A stretch of 64,000 nucleotides of DNA from Aliidiomarina halalkaliphila (lineage in GTDB: Bacteria > Pseudomonadota > Gammaproteobacteria > Enterobacterales > Alteromonadaceae), in NCBI RefSeq assembly GCF_007096385.1, contig NZ_VJWL01000003.1:62001-126000 (forward strand), written 5' to 3'. A program made the translations under genes and the position numbers. The first letter of the stretch is position 1; each line of letters begins with the position of its first letter. The notes beneath the pieces were generated by a model that saw only the letters and a list, made by a program, of their open reading frames with translations, was not told the origin of the DNA and made no database searches. Positions 1-9,114 of the stretch are shown piece by piece.

Positions 1-180
1 CGGCTCCATATAATGGGCAGCAACGGTCGGGTTACTCATCACTAAGATATTGCGACCATGGTGAGGCAGGCTTTGCTGAAGAAGAGCAATGAGCTGATCA
101 CTCAATATGTGATGGCCAATAAGAATCGGATAACGCCGCGTTCCAAGCTCAACATGTAATGTGGCGTGCGGCGTTGTCAT
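1..180 (-). CDS. aroB: 3-dehydroquinate synthase, N-terminal part (runs off the window)
   Basis: This is the first 60 codons of a minus-strand gene that continues past base 1. The product of this family converts DAHP to 3-dehydroquinate, the second step of the shikimate pathway, in the cytoplasm with NAD and a divalent metal. The visible N-terminus has the family pattern of an early LG-x-R-x-YPI-x-IG strand and a later VMSNPTVAA strand at the start of the NAD-binding fold. The ATG at 178-180 lies only two bases after the aroK stop, so the two are almost certainly co-transcribed, as in most gammaproteobacteria. The catalytic part is outside the window. The identification rests on the N-terminal motifs plus the aroK neighbour. 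Confidence 0.85.
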   Translation of the reverse strand, partial: MTTPHATLHVELGTRRYPILIGHHILSDQLIALLQQSLPHHGRNILVMSNPTVAAHYMEP

Positions 181-182
181 GG

Positions 183-701
183 TTATAGCCCTAACTTCTC
201 GATGATTTCATGGGCAACGACTTTTGCGCTTTGTTCATCGGTTTGAATAATGACATCAGCGATTTCTTCATAGAACGGATTGCGCTCGTCGGCTAGTTTT
301 TCTAGCACTTCACGCGGATTATCAGCTTCTGCAATAAGCGGACGACGCTTATCTCGTTCTGTACGCGCAACTTGTTTGTCGATGGTGGTTTTTAAATACA
401 CCACTACCCCGCGCGCAGATAAGCGATTACGGTTCTCTTTGCTGATCACTGAGCCACCACCGGTAGCCAGTACAATCCCAGTATTTTCGGTTAGCTCGTT
501 AATCACTTTCTCTTCGCGATCACGAAAACCATCTTCCCCTTCGAGCTCGAATACCCAGCTAATATCGGCACCGGTGCGGCGCTCAATTTCAGCATCTGAA
601 TCAAAAAATTCAAGGTGAAGGGATTTGGCGAGTTGTCGCCCGATGGTACTTTTGCCGGCCCCCATAGGACCGATGAGAAAAATGTTACGCTTATCAGCCA
701 T
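183..701 (-). CDS. aroK: Shikimate kinase I
   Basis: Phosphorylates shikimate at the 3-hydroxyl using ATP, in the cytoplasm. The 172-residue protein has the P-loop GPMGAGKST close to the N-terminus, the FFDSDAEIE segment that binds shikimate and Mg, the TGGGSV motif, and the lid arginines in RDKRRPL. I chose the ATG at 699-701 because it gives the usual AroK length of about 173 residues. An upstream GTG at 716 would add five residues, and neither start has a strong ribosome binding site. The gene directly follows the pil-like genes and precedes aroB by two bases. The normal pilP and pilQ genes are absent between the pil remnant and this gene. Confidence 0.95.
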   Translation of the reverse strand: MADKRNIFLIGPMGAGKSTIGRQLAKSLHLEFFDSDAEIERRTGADISWVFELEGEDGFRDREEKVINELTENTGIVLATGGGSVISKENRNRLSARGVVVYLKTTIDKQVARTERDKRRPLIAEADNPREVLEKLADERNPFYEEIADVIIQTDEQSAKVVAHEIIEKLGL

Positions 702-803
702 AGCTTTATACGTCACTTCTGTATTTGCTGTAGTAAATCAAATGAGTGTCCAACCACCCCTGTGCCCCTGAAAAAGACACGCGATTATCGCAATTTGTAT
801 GGG

Positions 804-1607
804 CTATGGCAACCAGAACACAGGGGAGGATCGTGTCGGTAAAAGGGGGAACTCCACAGGGATACAGTCTCGATCAGGCGCGAACAGGCGGAATTCGCCC
901 GCTGTGGAGACGTGAACCTGTACATCCTGTGTGCTGCTAAGTGTGGGTAAATAATACGAAATGGGCATTAATGCAGGGTGCCCGCGCGTAGCAATGCGCG
1001 CGGCCTGTGGGCCTGCCCCGGGAGTGAATGCGATTACTTCATGTTCCCAAGAAAAATCCGGCGCACATGAGATAAGTGGCGTTGATTCAACGGCTGGCGC
1101 CGATTTTGTAGGTTTTATCGGCTGTACCAATTGTCGCCAGTGCGCAGGCACAACGACAGCAGCAGATCCGATTCGCTGCTGTTGGCGGTGTAAGCTGCCA
1201 CTTAAACGCAAACCCTGATGATTGGCCTCAAGCGCTAATGCACTGAACATCCAGGGTGTGGTTTGCAGTGCGTGTAACCATCCTAGGATGTATTCCGCGG
1301 GACCCAATAATTGGAGTTGCCCCTGATCCGCTTCAAGTTGCCAGGTCTCTATCACAATGGGCTGTTGGGGAATGAGCAAAGGCTCCTGTGCCATGATGAG
1401 TGGCTGCCCAATGTAAGCGTCATCCTGTGCTTGCGCGAGAAAACGTTGGAGCTGCTGGCGCTGCCTTTGCCGTTCATCACTTAAAGGAGCACGCCAATGC
1501 ATGTCAGATATAAGAAATACGGCCAGAATGCAGCTGCCGAGCATTACAAGGCGCTGCTGAGATGAACGCATAACAAACTGAGTCCAAAAGGAAGATTTAG
1601 TATGCAT
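804..1607 (-). CDS. PilO-like inner-membrane protein of a reduced pilus operon
   Basis: A 267-residue protein with a short cytoplasmic N-terminus, one membrane segment at about residues 20-36, then a glutamine-rich coiled-coil stretch (SDERQRQRQQLQRFLAQ) and a mixed periplasmic part. This single-pass plus coiled-coil layout is that of PilO/HofO. It is the third gene after pilM-like and pilN-like genes and overlaps the end of the latter. The region after about residue 170 is extra and holds two cysteines. I do not recognise a PilP domain in it. The call rests mainly on position and topology because sequence similarity to known PilO is weak. It could equally be a lineage-specific remnant. Confidence 0.5.
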   Translation of the reverse strand: MHTKSSFWTQFVMRSSQQRLVMLGSCILAVFLISDMHWRAPLSDERQRQRQQLQRFLAQAQDDAYIGQPLIMAQEPLLIPQQPIVIETWQLEADQGQLQLLGPAEYILGWLHALQTTPWMFSALALEANHQGLRLSGSLHRQQQRIGSAAVVVPAHWRQLVQPIKPTKSAPAVESTPLISCAPDFSWEHEVIAFTPGAGPQAARIATRGHPALMPISYYLPTLSSTQDVQVHVSTAGEFRLFAPDRDCIPVEFPLLPTRSSPVFWLP

Positions 1608-2052
1608 GATGAAAGGTCCAGATCATGCGAACAAAAGAAGCGTCAGGGGCTTCTGGTTCGATAACGACAGACTGTTGCTGCCACCCAGTAATATCCAAAG
1701 TATCGGTTACCATGGCTAATGTATCCGAGCGAGGAACCCGCATTTCCAGCGTCAGCACGTGGTTTTGCATACGAACCACGGGTATTTGGAAGGCCGTATC
1801 CAATGCAGTTATTGATGCAATAAAGTTCAGTAATGCTTGTACTTGATGCTCGTGGATTTGCGGCTGAGAAGCCGCGAGGCGAAACTGTTGTAAGGCCTCT
1901 CGTTCGCTCAATGTCAGCGCAGACGGTATGCGCACGAGCTGCACGGTGAGTGTGATCAGCAGCAAGATGAACGCCGCATAAAGCTGGTGCCTGGCACGCT
2001 GGCAGCGTTGATGCCAACGTTGTGGAAAGGGGGTGAGGAAATTAAAGGCCAT
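1597..2052 (-). CDS. PilN-like inner-membrane protein
   Basis: A 151-residue protein with a basic N-terminus, a membrane helix at about residues 25-41 (LYAAFILLLITLTVQLV), then a helical and a mixed alpha/beta periplasmic part. PilN/HofN proteins have this size and layout and form heterodimers with PilO in the inner-membrane alignment complex of type IV pili. The gene overlaps the upstream pilM-like gene by 11 bases and the downstream pilO-like gene by 11 bases, so the three are translationally coupled. The short motif that PilN uses to bind PilM, usually near the N-terminus (consensus INLLPWR), appears only as FNFLTPF, suggesting divergence. Assigned by context and topology. Confidence 0.5.
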   Translation of the reverse strand: MAFNFLTPFPQRWHQRCQRARHQLYAAFILLLITLTVQLVRIPSALTLSEREALQQFRLAASQPQIHEHQVQALLNFIASITALDTAFQIPVVRMQNHVLTLEMRVPRSDTLAMVTDTLDITGWQQQSVVIEPEAPDASFVRMIWTFHHAY

Positions 2053-2788
2053 AGGCGTGAGGCTTTCTTGCGGCTGACATGGATGACCCCATTGAACGTA
2101 GCTTATTGCCCAGCGCTAGGGCCACTGAGGCTGCATGCACTAACGCGGGTGTATGCTCGCGCTCGTTGTCGCACTGCTGGCATCGCTGCTCGATCAAGGT
2201 TTGGGCAGGAGCAACAAACCCATCAAGGTCGTCTGCAAAGAGGGGCGGAACTGGGTGTATGGCGAGGCTCGGCAAGGGACTAAACCGACGTTTCCACGAG
2301 GTCAGGACCTGCCAGTAAGGCAAAATTTGGCGCCGTTCAACACTGCGTAACTCGGTGTCGGCGCCTTGGTGATACATGTCCCAAAAATCCTCAAACGGAC
2401 AGTGCTGATCCCGTTCCATTATTTTTGTATGAGCGAAATGCATCTGCTCCGGCATGGTTAAATCATCGGGTACAAATAACGAATAACGTTCATAGGTCTG
2501 AATCGCCCAAGAGCAGATCACTTTTTTTCGTTTTTGCCAAAACTTCGTGGAACTTTTACCGACAACGAATCTCTTACTGATGTGTGTGAAGAGAGAAATT
2601 GAGTTGAGTGTGAGAGCTTGCTCAGTGTGAGGAAACTGGAAGACATGCCGAACCCGAGGGCATGTCGCCCAGTCTTCAATAATCACCATAACAACGTCGG
2701 ATTCTGTGTGATATAAGCCGGCGACCAGAGCGTTCATGTGTTTCCGTAGAACCCCTTCCTTGGTTTGCTTCTTGTGGCTCGAATGCAT
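2042..2788 (-). CDS. Degenerate PilM/HofM-like protein
   Basis: First gene of the three-gene pil-like operon, 248 residues against about 350 for true PilM. It starts at an ATG (2786-2788) with a good AGGAG eight bases upstream. No signal peptide or membrane segment is visible, which fits the cytoplasmic actin-like role of PilM. However, the actin-fold nucleotide-binding motifs of PilM cannot be seen, so it may be a HofM-type or decayed version. It is divergent from mrcA, the standard arrangement of the mrcA-pilMNOPQ-aroKB locus in gammaproteobacteria. That arrangement is the main reason for the call. Sequence alone would leave it hypothetical. Confidence 0.4.
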   Translation of the reverse strand: MHSSHKKQTKEGVLRKHMNALVAGLYHTESDVVMVIIEDWATCPRVRHVFQFPHTEQALTLNSISLFTHISKRFVVGKSSTKFWQKRKKVICSWAIQTYERYSLFVPDDLTMPEQMHFAHTKIMERDQHCPFEDFWDMYHQGADTELRSVERRQILPYWQVLTSWKRRFSPLPSLAIHPVPPLFADDLDGFVAPAQTLIEQRCQQCDNEREHTPALVHAASVALALGNKLRSMGSSMSAARKPHAYGL

Positions 2789-2884
2789 CCTGCAATCTCC
2801 TAAAACGACTATCCAAATATGAAGCGCGCAACAAACTTACGTAAATTCAACAACGCTTTGGTTAAATTTAGCGCATAATCTTTC

Positions 2885-2890
2885 TATAAT
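2885..2890 (+). promoter_or_regulatory. Candidate -10 element for mrcA
   Basis: A perfect TATAAT lies 35 bases before the GTG chosen as mrcA start. The -35 is poor (GTTAAA at 2861-2866, 18 bases away). If this -10 is used, transcription starts near 2897, so the ATG at 2889 would not be on the message. This supports the downstream GTG. Confidence 0.45.
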
Positions 2891-2924
2891 GCGCAGTTCA
2901 ATACAGGGTAATGGCGGAATTTTT

Positions 2925-5501
2925 GTGATTAGATTTCTCAAGTACACGGTACTCACACTGATAGTGTTGTTCGCGCTTGCGGGTGCGGCCGTGGTTGGTT
3001 TGTATTATTACGTCAAGGATGATTTGCCAAGTGTGGAAACCTTGCGTGATGTGCGATTACAAATCCCGATGCAGGTATATAGTGCCGATGGCCGACTGAT
3101 TTCTCAGTTCGGTGAACAACGTCGTATTCCACTTACCCTCGATGAAATTCCGCAACCCATGATTGATGCCATTCTCGCCACTGAGGATTCACGCTTTTAT
3201 GAACATCGTGGCGTCGACCCTATTGGTGTGATGCGAGCGTTTCGTGTGCTCGTGGTTACCGGTGAGATTCGTGAAGGGGCATCAACGATTACCATGCAGC
3301 TGGCGCGAAACTTCTTTTTAAGCCGCGAGCGGGTATGGATGCGCAAAGTAAAAGAAGCCTTTATTGCCGTGCATATCGAGCAAAAGCTCAGTAAAGACGA
3401 AATTCTCGAACTGTATCTAAATAAACTCGCATTAGGGCATCGTGCCTACGGGGTGGGGGCGGCGGCACAGGTGTATTATGGTCGCGAACTGCACGAGTTA
3501 ACCCTTGCTGAGATAGCCACTATTGCGGGATTACCGCAAGGCCCATCGATCCTTAACCCTATTTCTAATCCGCAAGCATCGGTACAGCGGCGGCGCATTG
3601 TTTTGCGGCGCATGCTGGATGAAGGTTACATCAGTCGCGCAGAGTACGACGCTGCATTTAACGCGCCTGTTACGGCGCGCTATCACGGCGCTGAGATCGA
3701 AGTGAATGCACCTTTTTTGGCTGAAATGGTGCGCCAGGAAACAGTTGATCGCTTCGGTTTAGAAGCGGCATATACAGCCGGATTGCGGGTATACACCACG
3801 GTCAAATCAGAGCATCAATTGGCCGCAGAATTTGCCTTACAAGAAAACTTGCACGCCTATGATGAGCGGCATGGTTATCGTGGCCCACAGCAGCAATTGT
3901 GGGGATTCGATCCAGAGCGATTCTTCCGCGCTGAAGAAGATACACGACGCCCACTTCCCGATGAAGCCACACTGGAAACGATGCTGCGTCATGGTGGCGC
4001 TCGCTGGACGGATCAAGAGATTATTCAGTATGTGAATCGTCAACCTCGCTTTGGACGTTTACAACATGCAGTGGTTGTCGGTGTGCATGAACAGAGTGTG
4101 GATATTATTCTGCGTGGCGGTATGCAGCACACCTTAGAGTGGGATCGACTCGATTGGGCTCGTCAGTATATTGATAATGAACGCCAAGGTCGTGCGCCAC
4201 AGCGAGCGGCAGATATTCTGAACGAAGGTGATCATATTCTCGTTCGACCCTTTGATGATGGTTGGAAGCTAGCGCAGGTTCCCGGACCAAGCTCTGCTAT
4301 CGTTGCTCTGCACCCCCAAACCGGTGCAATACAGTCTATCGTTGGCGGCTATAGCTTTAGTTTGAGTCAATTTAACCGAGCGACGCAGGCGAAGCGGCAA
4401 GTGGGTTCAACCATTAAGCCATTTATCTATGCGGCCGCATTTGAGCATGACTTTACACTGGCCTCTTTGGTGAACGATGCACCCATTACACAATGGAACC
4501 CGGGATCAGGCGTGGCGTGGCGACCGCGCAATTCACCAGACGTTTACGATGGGCCAATTCGCCTGCGCGAAGCCTTAGCACGCTCAAAAAACGTGGTATC
4601 GGTGCGCTTAATTCGTGATGTTGGAGTCGATCGAACCGCTGATTATTTGGCCCGATTTGGTTTTGCGCCTCATGAAATTCCGCGCAACGAGTCCTTGTCA
4701 CTCGGTTCTGCTTCATTTACGCCGCTTGAGCTCGCTCGTGCATTTGCCGTGTTTGCGAATGGTGGTCACTTAGTTGATCCTTATTTTATCGATCGCATTG
4801 AAGATCAAGACGGCAATATCATCTATCAAGCGAATCCACGCTATGCATGTGCGCGCTGTGCGGAATCTGAATACCGCGAAACCCACGCCATAGACCCAGA
4901 AACGCCGTTGCAGCAAGAGTTCCATCAAGCACCGCAAGTGATTTCTGAGCAAACGGCATTCTTAATTACGGAAGCCTTGCAATCAGCGATTTGGGGGGGC
5001 GGTAGTTGGGCACATCAAACCGGTTGGAACGGAACTGGCTGGCGCGCGCAAAGCCTTCGCAATCGAAACATTGCAGGAAAAACAGGAACCACGAATGACG
5101 TGCGTGATACTTGGTTTGCCGGCTATAGCCAAGGCACAGTGTCGGCGGTTTGGGTGGGCTTTGATAATCTTGAGTTTGCGCTCGGACGGACTAGCTTGAA
5201 CGCCAATTTAGGTCGCCAGCGGCAACCGATTGTTGGTTCAGAAGCTGGGGGAACCACCGCGCTGCCGGGCTGGATTCTGTATATGGAACGGGTAATTGGC
5301 GATGTGGATACCAGTCCTTATGAATTACCATCAGGAATGATGTCGGTGCGCATTGATCAACCGACCGGTAAGCTCACCAACCGTTCCGACCATACCAGTA
5401 TGTTTGAATATTTCGTGCGCGGCACAGAGCCAAAAGAATTCGCAGATTCTGATGGCCGCCGGCCGCAATTGTTCGAAGATGACGACGGGTTATTCCGCTA
5501 A
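2925..5501 (+). CDS. mrcA: Penicillin-binding protein 1A, bifunctional glycosyltransferase/transpeptidase
   Basis: Polymerises lipid II and cross-links peptidoglycan in the periplasm. The protein has a short cytoplasmic start, a membrane anchor at about residues 5-28, then a GT51 glycosyltransferase domain with the EDSRFYEHRG and STITMQLARN motifs. An OB-like insert typical of PBP1A follows. The transpeptidase carries the nucleophile motif STIKPF, then SKN, and KTGTT. The 858-residue length is normal. I start at GTG 2925 (SD-like GGCGGA eight bases before) rather than ATG 2889, because the latter overlaps a perfect TATAAT and the shorter form begins exactly at the hydrophobic anchor (MIRFLKYTV), as in E. 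coli MrcA. It ends just before the convergent metL. Confidence 0.95.
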   Translation: MIRFLKYTVLTLIVLFALAGAAVVGLYYYVKDDLPSVETLRDVRLQIPMQVYSADGRLISQFGEQRRIPLTLDEIPQPMIDAILATEDSRFYEHRGVDPIGVMRAFRVLVVTGEIREGASTITMQLARNFFLSRERVWMRKVKEAFIAVHIEQKLSKDEILELYLNKLALGHRAYGVGAAAQVYYGRELHELTLAEIATIAGLPQGPSILNPISNPQASVQRRRIVLRRMLDEGYISRAEYDAAFNAPVTARYHGAEIEVNAPFLAEMVRQETVDRFGLEAAYTAGLRVYTTVKSEHQLAAEFALQENLHAYDERHGYRGPQQQLWGFDPERFFRAEEDTRRPLPDEATLETMLRHGGARWTDQEIIQYVNRQPRFGRLQHAVVVGVHEQSVDIILRGGMQHTLEWDRLDWARQYIDNERQGRAPQRAADILNEGDHILVRPFDDGWKLAQVPGPSSAIVALHPQTGAIQSIVGGYSFSLSQFNRATQAKRQVGSTIKPFIYAAAFEHDFTLASLVNDAPITQWNPGSGVAWRPRNSPDVYDGPIRLREALARSKNVVSVRLIRDVGVDRTADYLARFGFAPHEIPRNESLSLGSASFTPLELARAFAVFANGGHLVDPYFIDRIEDQDGNIIYQANPRYACARCAESEYRETHAIDPETPLQQEFHQAPQVISEQTAFLITEALQSAIWGGGSWAHQTGWNGTGWRAQSLRNRNIAGKTGTTNDVRDTWFAGYSQGTVSAVWVGFDNLEFALGRTSLNANLGRQRQPIVGSEAGGTTALPGWILYMERVIGDVDTSPYELPSGMMSVRIDQPTGKLTNRSDHTSMFEYFVRGTEPKEFADSDGRRPQLFEDDDGLFR

Positions 5502-5516
5502 AGAATTAACCCGAGT

Positions 5517-7964
5517 TTACACGTCGCGTTTAACGGCGAGGCGGGCGAGTAATTGGTGTAAATCCGATTGCACGCCGCCTGCTGTTACTTGACGTCCCGC
5601 ACCTGGACCGCTAATCACGAGCGGCATGTCTTTATACCAATCACTGAAGATCACAAAAATGTTCTCGCCAGGAATTAAGTTGGTGAGCATATCGTCGACA
5701 GAAATATACTCAATGCCGACCCGGGCATGGGAACGATCTTCACCGACAGAGAAGCTCGCCATTAGGCGCGGAACTTTGCGCTCCGCTTGTGCCTCGTGCC
5801 ACAGCTTTTGCATGGGCTCATCGAGCTCAGTGAGGCGCTGCAAAAACTCATCGAGGGGAATATCTTGCAAGGCTTTTGGCACCAAGCCGTGAATTTCCAC
5901 ATCATCCCAATCGAGGGTGGCGCCGATATCCCGAGCAACGATGAGGAGCTTGCGCACGATATCGTGACAGGATAAATCTTCGCGTGGGTCCGGCTCTGTG
6001 AAGCCTTCAGCACGCGCTTGCCGCACCAGATCACTAAACTTTACTTCGCCATCAAAGTTTTCGAACAACCAACTCATGGTGCCGCTGAAAATGCCTGAGA
6101 TACTGCGAATGCGATCGCCAGACCGAATCAAGTCATTTAGTGCATAATTGAGTGGTAAGCCCGCACCCACGGTGGTGTTGTACAACCATTCTCGTTTGTA
6201 CTCGTGTTGAATGGTGCGAATTTCCCGATACAAGGATTCGTGGGCGGAGCCCGCTCGCTTGTTCGCGCTGATAATATGCATGCCATTGGCGAAAAAGCTA
6301 GGGTACAGCTGGGCAATCGAGGCCGCATCGGTGAGGTCGAGCACGACCATTTCGTCACACGGGGCGTTCGGCAATTCCCGCAGCAGTTCGGTGAGCACAT
6401 AGGGCCGTGCTAGGCGTTCAAAGTTATCTTGCCAATCCTGTAAATCCACCCCGCTGTAATCGAGCCAAATGCGTGAGGAATTAGCGATGCCCATAATGCG
6501 CACATCGACATTTTCGTTCATGCGGTCGCGCTGTTGCCGGAATAATTGTAACCATTCGGCACCGATGTTGCCGCGACCCAGCACCAGCAAGCCAATGCTG
6601 CGGCGGAAGTTGAATAACTGACTGTGCAACCGATTGAGCAATCGCGTATCTAGCTTCTGCCCTAATATGGCGATGGCGGATGTTTTCTGAGGCGACACTA
6701 AAAACCGGCGCAGTTGCTGCTCGCCAGCTTCTCGGCGTAACACGGCAAACTGCCGACTTTCTTGAATGCGCGCGCCCACCAAAGCGATCATGCTGTAGCC
6801 ACTGACTTCATGCACGTGGTGCTCTGCATCTTCTTTGCTCAACCAACTGCGAATAAACTCCAAATGGTTTTGGTGGAAGGCGTAGTATTTTTCTTGGCTT
6901 TCTTCTTCAATCCAGCTCACCAATGGTTCGAGCTGGGTGCCTTCGAAGCGAGCAATGAGATCGCTATCGCTTACATGAATGCTAAACAACACCACATCTT
7001 GCAACGATGTGAGCACCTTGCCTTGGGCTTCGGTGTAATCGTACTGACCAATACGTGTTTGTTGATTTTCCACCTTTAAACTCGAGCGCACGCTAATCAC
7101 CATGCGTTCGCGGTTCACGGGCTGGAAGGTGCGTGGGTGTAATACCGGGCTGCCCAAGCGTGCGAGCTCTTCCGCTTCGCTCCAGTCGAGGGTAGGTAAA
7201 CTCACGACGCGTTCAACTTTGCGCGGATCGGCGGAATAAACACCGGCCACATCTTTCCAGATAGTGACTTGGCGGCTATCAATGAGGCTCCCGATCAGGG
7301 TGGCAGAATAATCAGATCCGTTACGCCCGAGCAATAACGTGCGGCCGGTGCCGGTCTCACTGCATATAAACCCAGTGACAATAAAGCGCATGCCCGGATA
7401 GGGGCCTAATCGTTTTAATAAAGCATCGCGAGAACGGGCAACGTCGATCACCGGCTCGGCGGCATCAGTGGCGGATAAAAATGTGCGCGCGTCGATATAA
7501 TCCGCGCGTGTGCCTTGTTTCTCTAACAGTGCGGCGAGTAAGCGAGCTGACCAAAGCTCACCGTAGGCGCAGAGCTCTGCGCGCTCGATCGTTTCCTCGC
7601 CAATGAACCATTGTTGCCAACGGGCAAAGTCTTTCTCGGAAGCCGCCATTACACGGGTGAGTTGGCGACCAGACAGTAGCTCTTCAATTAAGCCCTGTTG
7701 ATAGCGTTGTAAGGATGCCAATAACGTGGCGGCATACTCCGGTTGGGCTTCACGGGCATCAATGATAGCGAGTATACGGTTGGTAGTATCACCGGCTGCT
7801 GAGACAACGATAAGATCGCTGACGCCCGCATATTCGGTGACGATGCGAGCAACGCGGCGATAGCAATAAGCGTCGGCGAGGCTACTGCCGCCAAACTTAT
7901 GCAGGTGAATTTCATCGGCAATAGCGCGAATACGGTCGGGGTTCGGAAGTTGGTCGCTATTCAT
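5517..7964 (-). CDS. metL: Bifunctional aspartokinase/homoserine dehydrogenase II
   Basis: Catalyses the first and third steps of the aspartate pathway toward methionine and threonine. The 815-residue protein begins with an aspartokinase domain (KFGGSS at residues 23-28, later NGSDYSA) and has an ACT-like linker. It ends with homoserine dehydrogenase, where the Rossmann motif LLVLGRGNIGAEW and the catalytic region NTTVGAGLP are visible. The presence of metJ directly upstream and divergent identifies it as MetL rather than ThrA. Unlike E. coli, no metB lies between them, so MetL is the first gene after the operator. Regulation by MetJ with S-adenosylmethionine is expected from the Met boxes at 8031-8046. 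Confidence 0.93.
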   Translation of the reverse strand: MNSDQLPNPDRIRAIADEIHLHKFGGSSLADAYCYRRVARIVTEYAGVSDLIVVSAAGDTTNRILAIIDAREAQPEYAATLLASLQRYQQGLIEELLSGRQLTRVMAASEKDFARWQQWFIGEETIERAELCAYGELWSARLLAALLEKQGTRADYIDARTFLSATDAAEPVIDVARSRDALLKRLGPYPGMRFIVTGFICSETGTGRTLLLGRNGSDYSATLIGSLIDSRQVTIWKDVAGVYSADPRKVERVVSLPTLDWSEAEELARLGSPVLHPRTFQPVNRERMVISVRSSLKVENQQTRIGQYDYTEAQGKVLTSLQDVVLFSIHVSDSDLIARFEGTQLEPLVSWIEEESQEKYYAFHQNHLEFIRSWLSKEDAEHHVHEVSGYSMIALVGARIQESRQFAVLRREAGEQQLRRFLVSPQKTSAIAILGQKLDTRLLNRLHSQLFNFRRSIGLLVLGRGNIGAEWLQLFRQQRDRMNENVDVRIMGIANSSRIWLDYSGVDLQDWQDNFERLARPYVLTELLRELPNAPCDEMVVLDLTDAASIAQLYPSFFANGMHIISANKRAGSAHESLYREIRTIQHEYKREWLYNTTVGAGLPLNYALNDLIRSGDRIRSISGIFSGTMSWLFENFDGEVKFSDLVRQARAEGFTEPDPREDLSCHDIVRKLLIVARDIGATLDWDDVEIHGLVPKALQDIPLDEFLQRLTELDEPMQKLWHEAQAERKVPRLMASFSVGEDRSHARVGIEYISVDDMLTNLIPGENIFVIFSDWYKDMPLVISGPGAGRQVTAGGVQSDLHQLLARLAVKRDV

Positions 7965-8030
7965 GCTGCGTAACTGCGTGCCTCATTGATGAATGGAGTG
8001 TCGGCATCATATCGAACTTAAATGATAAAT

Positions 8031-8046
8031 AGAAGTTTAGATGGCT
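8031..8046. promoter_or_regulatory. Candidate tandem Met boxes (MetJ operator)
   Basis: Two adjacent 8-bp units, AGAAGTTT and AGATGGCT, each match the Met box AGACGTCT at 6 of 8 positions, with no gap between them, as MetJ needs for cooperative binding. They sit between the divergent metL and metJ starts. A third isolated 6/8 match, TGCCGTCT, lies at 8071-8078. The flanking units match poorly. Confidence 0.55.
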
Positions 8047-8186
8047 AAATACATTGAAAAATGACATACTTGCCGTCTTAGGGCATAAGCATATTCCAAA
8101 TGAGTATTGCAGAATTGTGCCCATAGCGAAAATAACAATAGCGCAATGCGCACAACGGCAGTACATATTTACCGGAGGTTTTCACA

Positions 8187-8522
8187 ATGAAATGGGATGG
8201 TGAGTACATCTATCCATACGCCGAACATGGGAAAAAAAGCACACAAGTGAAAAAAATCACTGTGTCCATCCCCGTGAACGTGCTGAAGGTGCTTACTGAC
8301 GAGCGGACCCGTCGGCAGGTGGCGAATTTACGCCATGCAACCAATAGCGAACTTCTGTGTGAAGCGTTTCTCCACGCCTTCACCGGACAGCCTCTACCAA
8401 GTGATGAGGACCTACGCAAAGATAATCCCCATAAAATCCCTGCTGAAGCGCGCCGTATTATGGATGCGTTGGGGATTGAATATTCAGAAGATGACCTCAC
8501 CTCTGATCCTGAAATCGACTAG
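8187..8522 (+). CDS. metJ: Methionine repressor MetJ
   Basis: Ribbon-helix-helix repressor of methionine biosynthesis genes, with S-adenosylmethionine as co-repressor. The 111-residue sequence is strikingly close to E. coli MetJ. It has [14 protein letters not shown] at the N-terminus, the DNA-contacting beta strand [10 protein letters not shown], then TDERTRRQV and the [18 protein letters not shown] helices. A strong SD (GGAGG) precedes the ATG by eight bases. The C-terminus is acidic and a few residues longer than in enterics. It is divergent from metL and probably autoregulated through the shared operator. Confidence 0.97.
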   Translation: MKWDGEYIYPYAEHGKKSTQVKKITVSIPVNVLKVLTDERTRRQVANLRHATNSELLCEAFLHAFTGQPLPSDEDLRKDNPHKIPAEARRIMDALGIEYSEDDLTSDPEID

Positions 8523-8543
8523 AACTGCAATAGTGGAGGAAGT

Positions 8544-9101
8544 ATGAGTCGCCATTTTGAAGAGGCACCTGGTTTGTATGACGCCCACGACGAAGCAACC
8601 CACGCTTACGTGTTCAACCAAACTATGTTGCGCATCAAAGACCCAGAAGCCACCTTAGATTTTTACACGCGGGTACTGGGGATGACCCTCGTGAAAAAAC
8701 TCCCGTTTCCAGAAATGAAATTCACCTTATTCTTTTTGGCGGCACTCACGCCAGAGCAATTAAAAGACTGGTCGGCAGATGCGGATACTCGTTTGGTGGA
8801 AACCTTTTCCCGACCCGCGATGCTTGAGCTTACCTATAACTGGGGAAGCGAACATGATGATCAGGTGAATTATCACAACGGCAACGATGAACCCAAAGGC
8901 TTTGGACATATTGGCTTTGCGGTGCCTAACCTTGATGAAGCCTGTGAACGGTTTGAAGCCTTAGGGGTGCGTTTCGTGAAGCGGCCGCAAGATGGCAAGA
9001 TGAACGATATTGCTTTTATCCAAGATCCGGACGGCTATTGGATTGAAATATTTGAACCGAAACGCCTGCCAGCGGGGCTGAGCAAACACCTCGGTTCATA
9101 G
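8544..9101 (+). CDS. gloA: Lactoylglutathione lyase (glyoxalase I)
   Basis: Isomerises the hemithioacetal of methylglyoxal and glutathione to S-lactoylglutathione, in the cytoplasm. The 185-residue protein is of the longer, human- and Pseudomonas-like class usually activated by zinc, not the 135-residue nickel enzyme of E. coli. Recognisable features are QTMLRIKDP (metal ligand Gln26), MLELTYNWG (Glu ligand), GFGHIGFAV (His ligand) and the C-terminal FIQDPDGYWIEIFEP (Glu ligand). An insert between the first two is typical of the long class. The gene starts 21 bases after metJ with SD GGAGG and is probably co-transcribed with it. The metal class is an inference from sequence type. Confidence 0.93.
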   Translation: MSRHFEEAPGLYDAHDEATHAYVFNQTMLRIKDPEATLDFYTRVLGMTLVKKLPFPEMKFTLFFLAALTPEQLKDWSADADTRLVETFSRPAMLELTYNWGSEHDDQVNYHNGNDEPKGFGHIGFAVPNLDEACERFEALGVRFVKRPQDGKMNDIAFIQDPDGYWIEIFEPKRLPAGLSKHLGS

Positions 9102-9114
9102 ATAGATATCGCGC

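Noticed and set aside
2889-2924. ATG 2889 as mrcA start
   Set aside because: It overlaps a perfect TATAAT and would add residues before the membrane anchor that other PBP1a proteins lack. GTG 2925 fits better.
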